The notes under the pieces are model-generated. The model had not been told where the DNA came from and ran no database searches. It was given only the letters and a program-made list of their open reading frames with translations. The position numbers and the translations under genes were made by a program. Shown piece by piece: positions 39,396 through 48,956 of a DNA stretch of 64,000 nt. The stretch is from Bacteroidales bacterium (GTDB taxonomy: Bacteria; Bacteroidota; Bacteroidia; Bacteroidales; UBA12077): positions 1 through 64,000 of the forward strand of contig WTBR01000081.1 of the NCBI GenBank assembly GCA_013138975.1, in the 5' to 3' direction. Within the stretch, counting starts at the first letter, position 1. Every line of letters begins with the position of its first letter.

Positions 39396-41804
39396 TTATT
39401 CATATCGCAAACTATCAACAGGATTTTTAATTGCAGTTTTATAGGTTTGATAACTAATTGTTAATATAGCTATAAGAAATGAAAGTATAGATGCAATTCC
39501 AAAAACCCACCATTTCAGGTCAATTTTGAAGGCAAAACTCTGTAGCCAGTTTTGCATTATAAAGTATGATACAGGGATTGCAATTAAAATTGCAAGTAAT
39601 ACCCATTTTAAGAATTCTTTAGACAAAATAATCATAATATCTACAATTGAAGATCCATGTACACGTCTAATTCCAATTTCTTTAGTTCGTTGTTCAGTCA
39701 TAAATAATGTTAATCCAAATAAGCCTAAGCATGAAATAAATATTGCGAAAAGTGTAAAATAAAAGAACATTTTTCTCATTTGGTTTTCGGTACTATATAG
39801 ATTCGAAATGTCATCATTTAAAAAGAAGCTACTATAGTCTCCATTATAATTCATTTCTTCAAGTTTTGATTTAATATCGGCATTTACCAAACTAGTCTTA
39901 TCTGTATTAATTTTTATTAGTAAGTAATTATATTCTGATGGACTTACTTTAATTATCAAAGGTTCTATGTTTCTACGTAAAGATTGAAAATGAAAATCCT
40001 CAACAATCCCAATTACTTTACCTTTTCGTTGAATCTCATCATCATCCCAGATTATAATTTCATTTACTGCACTTTTCCAATCGAAAAGTTTTGAAGCTGT
40101 TTCATTTAGTATAAATACATCTAATGAGTCAGTTATAAAATCTTTTGAAAATTCACGACCATCAAGCATTCTAAGATTAAGCAACTTAAAGAAATTATAA
40201 TCTATATGTAATTCGGAAACAGGTTCATACTCTTCAGCATGCGACCATCTTATAGGATTTTGATTAAATTGTCGTCCTGGTATGTTTGAAATTGCTGAAA
40301 CTCCATATATGTTTTTATTCTTCAGCAGTTCTTCTTCAAGTGATTCGATATGTGGCAAAAATCCATTGTCTTTTATAGGCACAACAATAATTTGATTTGA
40401 ATCAACTCCTAACTTTTCATTGTTTAAAAAATTTATTTGTTGTGAAACGATTAAAGTTCCAATAATTAGTGCTGTAGAAATACTAAATTGTATAATTACC
40501 ATTATTCTTCGGAAAGTAATTCCGGAAACTCCAGATTTAGTATTTCCTTTCAATACATCATTAGGCTTAAACCTTGCCATAAAGAAAGCCGGATAAATTC
40601 CTGCAAAAACAGTTATAGTTATGAGCAAAATTATAATGTCAATAATAAATCTAAGGTCAGAATAGTTTATCGTTATTTGTTTTAAAGTAAGATTATTAAA
40701 TGCTGGACGAAATATCTCAAATAGAATAATTGCAATAAATAATGATAAAAGAACGGTCAGAAATGATTCTCCCATAAATTGCCCCAGCACTTGCCTTTTT
40801 TTGGCTCCACTTACCTTCCTAATACCTATTTCTTTTGCTCGTTTTGATGATTTTGCAGTCGATAGATTCATGAAATTAATGCATGCAATTACAATTATTA
40901 ATAAGGCTAAAGTTGAAAAAATCCATATGTAACTATAATTTCCATTTTGTTCTAATTCCCATTTTAGATTAGAATGCAAATGTATATCAGTTATTGCTTG
41001 TAATTTAAATCCAATTATTCCAGATTCAAGAGCTAAGCGATATTTTTCAGGCCAATCAATATATTTTTTAGACCATTCATTTAATAATTTTTCAATCCTT
41101 ATAGCATCTTCTTTATTCTTTAAAAGTATATAGTTGAAATGCCCAAAATCTGCCCATGTGTAATACTCACCTGAATCACTTGATTTTAGTGTAAGATATG
41201 ATATAAGAAAATCAAATTTAAAATGAGAGTTATGAGAAATATTCTCAATTACTCCAGTTACCTTTAAGTTAATTTCTTTACCATAAGTTATAGTGATCAT
41301 TTTATCTAAAGGATCCTCATTTCCAAAATACTTCAGAGCCATTTTTTCTGAAATAATTACACCACCTGATTCTTTTAAAGCAGTTGCTGGGTTTCCCTTT
41401 AATAGTTTAAATGAAAATATTTTAAAAAATGTGGTATCTGCAGAGTAAAAGCCAGACTCTTCAAAACGTTTATCTTCATATTTGACAGGAATAATTGGAA
41501 TGGTTAATCCAGGTCCCCAAATAGGAGAGAGACTCACCGCATTTTCAATTTCAGGGAAATCAGCAACCAAAGCTTGAGCCATTGGATGCGGAGTTCTGGT
41601 TTGGGCATTATCATCTTGCCAGTAAACACGAAAGATTTGTTCAGATTTATCATGAAATTTATCAAAGCTCAATTCATCTCTAACCCAGTAAGTTATGTAA
41701 ATACTACAAGCTATACCAATTGATAAACCAAATATATTTATCAATGAAAATGCTTTATTTCTTATGGCATTTCTAATTGCTGTTATTATATAACTTCGTA
41801 TCAT
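39396..41804 (-). CDS. MacB/FtsX-type ABC transporter permease
   Basis: INIFGLSIGIACSIYITYWVRDELSFDKFH; AKEIGIRKVSGAKK; ATG at 41804 preferred. Confidence 0.93.
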   Translation of the reverse strand: MIRSYIITAIRNAIRNKAFSLINIFGLSIGIACSIYITYWVRDELSFDKFHDKSEQIFRVYWQDDNAQTRTPHPMAQALVADFPEIENAVSLSPIWGPGLTIPIIPVKYEDKRFEESGFYSADTTFFKIFSFKLLKGNPATALKESGGVIISEKMALKYFGNEDPLDKMITITYGKEINLKVTGVIENISHNSHFKFDFLISYLTLKSSDSGEYYTWADFGHFNYILLKNKEDAIRIEKLLNEWSKKYIDWPEKYRLALESGIIGFKLQAITDIHLHSNLKWELEQNGNYSYIWIFSTLALLIIVIACINFMNLSTAKSSKRAKEIGIRKVSGAKKRQVLGQFMGESFLTVLLSLFIAIILFEIFRPAFNNLTLKQITINYSDLRFIIDIIILLITITVFAGIYPAFFMARFKPNDVLKGNTKSGVSGITFRRIMVIIQFSISTALIIGTLIVSQQINFLNNEKLGVDSNQIIVVPIKDNGFLPHIESLEEELLKNKNIYGVSAISNIPGRQFNQNPIRWSHAEEYEPVSELHIDYNFFKLLNLRMLDGREFSKDFITDSLDVFILNETASKLFDWKSAVNEIIIWDDDEIQRKGKVIGIVEDFHFQSLRRNIEPLIIKVSPSEYNYLLIKINTDKTSLVNADIKSKLEEMNYNGDYSSFFLNDDISNLYSTENQMRKMFFYFTLFAIFISCLGLFGLTLFMTEQRTKEIGIRRVHGSSIVDIMIILSKEFLKWVLLAILIAIPVSYFIMQNWLQSFAFKIDLKWWVFGIASILSFLIAILTISYQTYKTAIKNPVDSLRYE

Positions 41805-41826
41805 AATATTAAATTTATCATAATAT

Positions 41827-41842
41827 TTCAAAAGATATACCA
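41827..41842 (-). promoter_or_regulatory. Sigma54-like -24/-12 element (TGGTATATCTTTTGAA)
   Basis: Same spacing and pattern (TGGYAYAWSWTTYGAA) as 36500-36515. Confidence 0.5.
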
Positions 41843-41893
41843 AGATGAGTAATGTTCATAATAACAAAAGATTACGCATATGGAGTGTAGGTT

Positions 41894-41937
41894 TAAGTGT
41901 TGGATTATACAACACTACTGCTGTTTAATCCAACAAT
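41894..41937. promoter_or_regulatory. Candidate upstream activator sites
   Basis: AAGTGTTGgattataCAACACT and TGTTTAATCCAACA; TTGGATTA...TAATCCAA inverted repeat. Confidence 0.5.
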
Positions 41938-42126
41938 GTACATACTTTCATACAAGTTATGTAATTATACCTATTAAACACCAAAATGACCGATATAATT
42001 CGTTTCTTTTTCACTAATAGATCTTCAAAAAATAAAACCGCAGCTATACTTCGACAAAGCTCAGCACGGTTGGCTATGCTTGGATTATTTGAATCATATA
42101 GGCAAAAAATAATTCAAATTATCTAT

Positions 42127-42458
42127 TGATTATCATAAAAGTCGTGCTACAAAACTGTCATACTTCGACAAGCTCAGCATGACATTTTTCTGTTAATCAG
42201 CTTGTCACACTGAGCTTGTCGAAGTGTAACTTTGCCAAAGTTTTTAATTAGAATAAGCAAATAGTTTTGGGACGACTCACTTAAACAGATAACTGCAAAT
42301 TTCTGTTTATTTACTGATTATCATAAAAGTCGTGCCATAAGACTGTCATACTTCGACAAGCTCAGCATGACATTTTTCTGTTAATCAGCTTGTCACACTG
42401 AGCTTGTCGAAGTGTAACTTTGCCAAAGTTCTTAATTAGAATAAGCAAATAGTTGTGC
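42127..42458. repeat. Two direct repeats (period 188 bp) containing family-1 palindromes
   Basis: tgattatcataaaagtcgtgc... at 42127 and 42315; a related copy begins at 47006. Confidence 0.85.
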
Positions 42459-42478
42459 TACAACTATTTGCTTATTCT
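42438..42478. repeat. Perfect 19-bp-stem hairpin with 3-nt loop
   Basis: agaataagcaaatagttgt-gct-acaactatttgcttattct. Confidence 0.95.
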
Positions 42479-42507
42479 AAAAAGCTATAATATTTCAGAT
42501 TAGATTA

Positions 42508-42541
42508 TAAAAAAAGCCGTGTTATTAAACACGGCTTTATA
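42508..42541 (-). terminator. Terminator of the M13 peptidase gene
   Basis: aaaaaagccgtgttattaaacacggctttat; T-run on the minus strand. Confidence 0.85.
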
Positions 42542-42559
42542 AATATTTTGTGAATTATT

Positions 42560-44602
42560 CTACCAAATAGTAGCTCTTTCTTCTTCTGGAAGATATAATG
42601 TATTACCTTCTTTAGCATCAAATGCAGCATGAAACTCTGGCATATTAGCTATAGTTGCATTTACACGATTTACAGGAAGTGAATGTTCGTCTTCCTTTGT
42701 ATATCTGATTTTTTCTTTATCACGCATATTGTTTGCCCATATCCGTGCATAACTTAAGAAAAATCTTTGCTCACTAGTATAACCTTCAATCATTTCAGCT
42801 TGTGGATTTTCTTTTTGTGCATTTCTGAATGCAGTAAGAGAAATATTTAAACCACCTAGATCAGCAATATTTTCACCTAAGGAAAGTTTTCCATCAGCGT
42901 GTAAATCATCCGTGATAACAATATTATTAAATTGATTAACTAATACTTGAGTTCTTTCGTTAAAACGCTCAGAATCTTCTTCTGTCCACCAAGTAGTTAA
43001 ATTTCCTTCTTTATCGTAAAGTCTTCCACGATCGTCGAAACCATGCGACATTTCATGACCAATAACTACACCAATTGCTCCGTAATTTATAGCATCATCG
43101 CCATCAAGATAGAAGAATGGAGCTTGTAATATACCGGCAGGAAAACAAATCTCATTTAAAGTTGGTGCATAATAAGCATTTACTGTATGTGCAGGGAAGA
43201 ACCATTTAGATTTATCAACTGGTTTTCCAATTTCACTTAATTCATCTTCTTTCCAGAATCTGTTTGATTTTAAAACATTTAGAACATAAGCTTCTTGTCC
43301 AACCTCAAGTTTTGTAAAATCCATCCACACATCAGGATAACCAATTTTTACAGTTATTGAAGCTAATTTTTCTTTAGCTTTTACTTTGGTTTCCTCACTC
43401 ATCCATTCCAGGTTTTCCATTCTTTGTCCTAAAGCAATTCTCAGGTTTTCAACTAAAGTTGCCATTCTTACTTTTGCTTCTGCCGGAAAATGTTTTTCTG
43501 AAAATTTTTGTCCAATTGCATCACCTAAAGCATTATTTGTTGTTCCAAGAACTCTTCTCCAACGTTCTTTCATTTGCTCACTACCACGCATTGTACGTCC
43601 ATAAAAATCAAAATCTTGTTCTTGAATTTCTTGAGTTAAATTACTAGATGTTGTATTTATTAAATTCCATTGAAAATAAGTTTTCCAATCTTCAACAGGT
43701 ACATCAACAAACATTTTATTTAATTCAGCAAAGAATTCAGTTTGTTTAACATTGATATCACCATCATATTTAAGTCCAAGATTTACGAAATAACTGTTCC
43801 AATTAAAATTTGAATAAAGCACAGCAATATTCTCTTGAGTCATTTTGTTGTATGTTGCATGTGGATCACGACTTTCGAATTTTGTCATCGAAGCATGTGC
43901 TAATCGACTTTCAATATTCATTATAGTTTGAGCACCATTTTCAGCTTTTTCTTTTGAAAACCCACTAAATACAAGCATTTTTTCAAGATGTAAAATATAT
44001 GCTTTTCTTAATTCTTCCGAACGATCATCTTCATTAACATAATAATCTCTATTAGCCATACCTAAGCCACCTTGTGAGATAATACCAATGTTCATTCCAC
44101 TGTTTTTGATATCAGTAGATGCGTAAAATGAAAATGTTGATCCTATTCGATATAAATGAAAATGGGCGATTTGATTTTGAACATCTTCTATGGTTGAAAT
44201 AGATGCAATACGATCGAATTCAGGTTTTAATGGCTCCAGGCCTTGTTCTTCAATTTTTGCGGTATCCATGCCCAAAGCATAGAAATCACCAATTTTTTGT
44301 TCAACGGTACCTTTCTCGAACTTACTCTTTGCTAATTCTTCTAAAAGAGTTTGAACTTTTATACTGGTCTCTTTTCTTAACTCATCAAAAGTTCCATAAG
44401 AACTTTCATCAGCTGGTAAAGGGTGCATTTTCATCCAACCATTGTTTGCATATTGGAAAAAATTTTCAGCAGGATCGAATGTAGTGTCGGTTAGACTTAC
44501 ATCCAGCGTAATTTTTTTATCAACTTTTTGTTGACACGAGGTAGTTAAAATCATACTAATAATCGCTATAGAAGCGAGTTTTAAGGTTAAATTAATTTTC
44601 AT
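42560..44602 (-). CDS. M13-family (neprilysin/PepO-like) metallopeptidase lipoprotein
   Basis: VIGHEMSHGFDDRGRLYDKEGNL; ENIADLGGL; lipobox-like MILTTSCQQ. Confidence 0.95.
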   Translation of the reverse strand: MKINLTLKLASIAIISMILTTSCQQKVDKKITLDVSLTDTTFDPAENFFQYANNGWMKMHPLPADESSYGTFDELRKETSIKVQTLLEELAKSKFEKGTVEQKIGDFYALGMDTAKIEEQGLEPLKPEFDRIASISTIEDVQNQIAHFHLYRIGSTFSFYASTDIKNSGMNIGIISQGGLGMANRDYYVNEDDRSEELRKAYILHLEKMLVFSGFSKEKAENGAQTIMNIESRLAHASMTKFESRDPHATYNKMTQENIAVLYSNFNWNSYFVNLGLKYDGDINVKQTEFFAELNKMFVDVPVEDWKTYFQWNLINTTSSNLTQEIQEQDFDFYGRTMRGSEQMKERWRRVLGTTNNALGDAIGQKFSEKHFPAEAKVRMATLVENLRIALGQRMENLEWMSEETKVKAKEKLASITVKIGYPDVWMDFTKLEVGQEAYVLNVLKSNRFWKEDELSEIGKPVDKSKWFFPAHTVNAYYAPTLNEICFPAGILQAPFFYLDGDDAINYGAIGVVIGHEMSHGFDDRGRLYDKEGNLTTWWTEEDSERFNERTQVLVNQFNNIVITDDLHADGKLSLGENIADLGGLNISLTAFRNAQKENPQAEMIEGYTSEQRFFLSYARIWANNMRDKEKIRYTKEDEHSLPVNRVNATIANMPEFHAAFDAKEGNTLYLPEEERATIW

Positions 44603-44648
44603 TATCTTAAGTTTGGTTTTTACAAAAAAAATTAGAGTAGTTAATTAA

Positions 44649-44684
44649 AAAAAGCTGCTCAAATCATATGATTGAGACAGCTTT
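44649..44684 (-). terminator. Hairpin downstream of rocD
   Basis: aaaaaaagctgctcaaatcatatgattgagacagcttt. Confidence 0.6.
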
Positions 44685-44716
44685 AATTAAAAAAAGTTTA
44701 ATATTTTGGGGTTTAT

Positions 44717-45937
44717 TTATTCAAATTTCTTGAATACTTCTTTTATTTTGTTCATTGCATCGCGTAATTGCTCTTCTGTAATTACTAATGGTGGAGCAAA
44801 ACGGATAATATTACCATGAGTTGGTTTAGCTAAAACACCGTTTTCTTTCATTGCAACACAAACATCCCAAGCAGTTTTGCCTTCTTTGTTTTTAATTACA
44901 ACAGCATTTAATAAACCTTTACCTCGAACTAGCTCAATCATATCAGAATCAATACTGTTGAATTCGTCACGGAAAATTTTTCCTAAACGTTCTGCATTTT
45001 CTTCTAATTTCTCATCTTTTATAACATCTAAAGCAGCCATAGCAACTTTACAAGCAATTGGATTACCACCAAATGTTGATCCATGTTCACCCGGCTTAAT
45101 GCATAACATAATATCATCGTTAGCTAAAACAGCAGATACTGGGAATACACCACCTGAGATTGCTTTACCTAAGATTAAGATATCAGGTTTAACATCTTCA
45201 TGATCAACTGCTAACATTTTACCTGTACGAGCAATACCTGTTTGTACTTCATCAGCAATAAAAAGAACATTGTATTTTTTACAAAGTTCAGAAGCTTTCT
45301 TTAAGTATCCATCTTCAGGAACATAAACACCAGCTTCACCTTGAATAGGTTCAACTAAAAATGCTGCTACATTAGGATCTTTTAATTCGTTCTCTAATTT
45401 TTCAATATCATTATAAGGAATCTTTACAAATCCAGGAGTGAACGGGCCAAATCCATTGTATGCATCAGGATCTGTTGACATGGAAACGATTGTAATTGTT
45501 CTTCCGTGGAAATTTTCATTACAACAAACTATTTTAGCTTGGTTCTCTGGAATTCCTTTTTTCATATAACCCCACTTACGAGCTAATTTAATTGCAGTCT
45601 CGTCAGCTTCAGCACCAGTATTCATTGGTAATACTTTGTCAAAACCAAAATACTTAGTTACATATTCTTCGTATTCGCCTAAAACATCATTATAAAATGC
45701 TCTTGAAGTTAAAGTAAGCTTTTTAGCTTGCTCAATCATTGCATCTACAATTTTTGGATGGCAATGTCCTTGGTTAACTGCAGAATATGCAGACAAAAAA
45801 TCATAATATTTTTTTCCTTCTACGTCCCAAATATAAACGCCTTCAGCTCTTTCTAAAACAACAGGTAGTGGATGATAGTTATGTGCTCCAAATTTATCTT
45901 CTCTGTTGATGTAATCCTGGCTTGTCATTTTTGTCAT
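44717..45937 (-). CDS. rocD: Ornithine--oxo-acid transaminase
   Basis: [61 protein letters not shown]. Confidence 0.93.
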   Translation of the reverse strand: MTKMTSQDYINREDKFGAHNYHPLPVVLERAEGVYIWDVEGKKYYDFLSAYSAVNQGHCHPKIVDAMIEQAKKLTLTSRAFYNDVLGEYEEYVTKYFGFDKVLPMNTGAEADETAIKLARKWGYMKKGIPENQAKIVCCNENFHGRTITIVSMSTDPDAYNGFGPFTPGFVKIPYNDIEKLENELKDPNVAAFLVEPIQGEAGVYVPEDGYLKKASELCKKYNVLFIADEVQTGIARTGKMLAVDHEDVKPDILILGKAISGGVFPVSAVLANDDIMLCIKPGEHGSTFGGNPIACKVAMAALDVIKDEKLEENAERLGKIFRDEFNSIDSDMIELVRGKGLLNAVVIKNKEGKTAWDVCVAMKENGVLAKPTHGNIIRFAPPLVITEEQLRDAMNKIKEVFKKFE

Positions 45938-46077
45938 AATTTTGATTTTTAAAATGTTACATATTTATTGTTGATTTTTATTTCAGCCTACAATTCTAAG
46001 AAATCATTTCCTGATAATCAAACCTAATTTGGGAATTTATTGAAATACTTTATATTATATAACATATTTAAGGTGAA

Positions 46078-46952
46078 TAGTTGTGTCACTACTTTGTTAA
46101 GCTTTGGCAAAGTTGAATTTTACAAATTGCCAAGCTGCTGATAATTAGTCGTATGATTAAATTAAGCTAACTTTGCCAAAGTTCTTAATTAGAATATGCA
46201 AATAGCTGTAACACTACTTTGTTAAGCTTTGGCAAAGTTGAATTTCACAAACTGTCAAGCTACTGATAATTAGTCGTATGATTAAATTAAGCTAACTTTG
46301 CCAAAGTTCTTAATTAGAATAAGCAAATAGTTGTGCCACTACTTTGTTAAGCTTTGGCAAAGTTGAATTTTACAAACTGTCAAGCTACTGATAATTAGTC
46401 GTATGATTAAATTAAGCTAGCTTTACCAAAGTTTTTAATTAGAATATGCAAATACTTGTGTCACTACTTTGTTAAGCTTTGGCAAAGTTGAATTTTACAA
46501 ACTGTCAAGCTGCTGATAATTAGTCGTATGATTAAATTAAGCTAACTTTGCCAAAGTTCTTAATTAGAATAAGCAAATAGTTGTGCCAATACTTTGTTAA
46601 GCTTTGGCAAAGTTGAATTTTACAAACTGACAAGCTACTGATAATTAGTCGTATGATTAAATTAAGCTAGCTTTACCAAAGTTCTTAATTAGAATATGCA
46701 AATAGTTGTGACACTACTTTGTTAATCTTTGGCAAAGTTGAATTTTACAAACTGTCAAGCTACTGATAATTAGTTGTATGATTAAATTAAGCTAGCTTTA
46801 CCAAAGTTTTTAATTAGAATAAGCAAGTAGTTGTGCCACTACTTTGTTAAGCTTTGGCAAAGTTGAATTTTACAAACTGTCAAGCTGCTGATAATTAGTC
46901 GTATGATTAAATTAAGCTAGCTTTACCAAAGTTCTTAATTAGAATATGCAAA
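46078..46952. repeat. Seven tandem copies of a 125-bp unit, non-coding
   Basis: Unit boundaries at 46078, 46203, 46328, 46453, 46578, 46703, 46828, 46953: exact 125-bp period. Confidence 0.97.
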
Positions 46953-47218
46953 TAGTTGTAACACGACTCACTTAAACAGATGACTGCAAATTGCTGTTTA
47001 TTTACTGATTATCATAAAAGTCTTGCCATACTTCGACAAGCTTAGCATGACAATTTTCTGTTAATCAGTATGTCACACTGAGCTTGTCGAAGTGTTTTTT
47101 ATGCTAAATTATTACATCGAACTCACTTTATTTAAATTTTTTAGGTAATTTGTATTGTTTATGTTGAACACTTTAATAAATTAATTGTTTTTTATATTAT
47201 ACCAAATATTAAACAGGG

Positions 47219-47764
47219 ATGGAAAATATTCATGAATTAATTAAAGAACGATATAGTACAGTCGTATTTTCATCAAAACAAGTAGAAGACAATAAACTGA
47301 CATTGTTGCTTGAAGCTGCACGATGGGCTCCTTCGTCTTTTAATGAACAGCCGTGGAAGTTTATTGTAGGCATTAAAGGAAAAGATGAAAATTATGAAAA
47401 CTTATATAACTGTTTAATGGAAGCGAACCAGAATTGGGCTAAATATGCCCCGGTTTTAGTTTTAAGTATGGCACAGAAAAATTCACCTGTTACCGGGAAA
47501 CCAAATCGATTTGCTCAATACGATACGGGAATGGCTATGGGTAATTTGTTAGCTCAAGCAACATCGTTAGACTTATTTGTGCATCAAATGGGTGGTTATA
47601 GTGTAAATAAAGCAAAAGAACTTTTTAAACTTGGCGATGAATATGAGCTAATGGCTGCAATGGCAATTGGTTATAGGGGTGATGTTAATTTATTCCCAGA
47701 CGATTTAAAGGAACGTGAATCTAAGAAAAGATATAGAAAACCATTGGATGAAATTTTGTTTTAA
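47219..47764 (+). CDS. Nitroreductase family protein
   Basis: LIKERYSTVVFSSKQVED...EAARWAPSSFNEQPWKFIVG. Confidence 0.92.
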   Translation: MENIHELIKERYSTVVFSSKQVEDNKLTLLLEAARWAPSSFNEQPWKFIVGIKGKDENYENLYNCLMEANQNWAKYAPVLVLSMAQKNSPVTGKPNRFAQYDTGMAMGNLLAQATSLDLFVHQMGGYSVNKAKELFKLGDEYELMAAMAIGYRGDVNLFPDDLKERESKKRYRKPLDEILF

Positions 47765-47864
47765 AAAGCCTTATAAATTCAAAGTTTTCTGTTGTTAAGT
47801 AATTAAAAAATTATAATTTTGTGGCAAATTAAAAAAAGTATTGATTTTTATTGATTAAGACATT

Positions 47865-48323
47865 ATGGTTCAGAGAATTCAGACAGTATATTTGCTCGTA
47901 GCAACAATTTTAGTTGGATCTATTTTTGCATATCCTATTGCCGAACTATTAAGTTCAGAAGGACAAGTTTTTATATTCAATTTTAACGGTCTTTCTATTG
48001 AGAAAGAAGCAGGTTTATACTCCCTTACAATACCACCCATTATTTTATTAGGAATAATAACATTAATACCCTTGGTAAGTATGTTTTTGTATAAGAAAAG
48101 AATAATTCAAATGCGTCTTAACTCATTTAATATTATTTTAATGCTTGGATATGTAGGATTGAATTATTATTATATGCAAACCTTTTCGAAACAACTGGAT
48201 GGGATTGTAAGTTATCAAATTGCGACAATCTTTCCATTTATTGCAGCTGTATTAACTTATTTGGCTATAAGAGCTATTGGTAAGGATGAAGCGCTAATAA
48301 GAAGTATGGATAGAATCAGATAA
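47865..48323 (+). CDS. DUF4293-family membrane protein
   Basis: MVQRIQTVYLLVATILVGSIF; four TM segments. Confidence 0.85.
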   Translation: MVQRIQTVYLLVATILVGSIFAYPIAELLSSEGQVFIFNFNGLSIEKEAGLYSLTIPPIILLGIITLIPLVSMFLYKKRIIQMRLNSFNIILMLGYVGLNYYYMQTFSKQLDGIVSYQIATIFPFIAAVLTYLAIRAIGKDEALIRSMDRIR

Positions 48324-48347
48324 ATAAATTATTGCTTATTATATAGT

Positions 48348-48386
48348 AGACCTAACAAGTTTTTAAAAACTGTTAGGTCTTTTTTA
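48348..48386 (+). terminator. Rho-independent terminator
   Basis: agacctaacaagtttttaaaaactgttaggtctttttt. Confidence 0.75.
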
Positions 48387-48447
48387 ATTAAAAGATTTTC
48401 ATATGTGCTGAGTTTCCCGAAAAATTGCTGAAAATCAAATTATATAG

Positions 48448-48772
48448 CACTTCGACAAGCTCAGTGTGACAATCTGATTAACAGAGAGTTATTATGCTGA
48501 ATTAGCCGTACCACGGTTTACTAATATAGGTAATATGAAATTATAATCAACGTACTGATTATTAATAAATCCGTTGTACGGTTTGCGGACTAAAAATCTA
48601 TTTATTTAGCACTTCGACATCCCGATAGCTATCGGGACAGTGTGACAATCTATTTAACAGAGAGTTATTGTGCTGAATTAGCCGTACCACGGTTTACTAA
48701 TATAGATGATATGAAATTATAATCAACGTGCAGATTATTAATAAATCCGTGCCACGGTTTGCGGACTAAAAT
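48448..48772. repeat. Two ~150-bp direct repeats with family-1 element sequence
   Basis: ...gtgtgacaatct.attaacagagagttatt.tgctgaattagccgtaccacggtttactaatatag... present twice. Confidence 0.85.
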
Positions 48773-48956
48773 AATAATATATTTTATTCGCCTAGCCGCT
48801 TAAAGCGGTTGGGCGAAAACTTGCTGAAGATCAATTCATATCGCTTTTTGTACAGCTCCTTTTTTGTATATTTAGAATTAAAATTAATGATACCAAAGTT
48901 AATTTGTGTATTAATTTGAGTACATTGCAAAACAAAACATTTTTTTAATAAACATT

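Noticed and set aside
46078-46952. Tandem repeats as a CRISPR array
   Set aside because: The whole 125-bp unit is repeated with no unique spacers and no cas genes are nearby.
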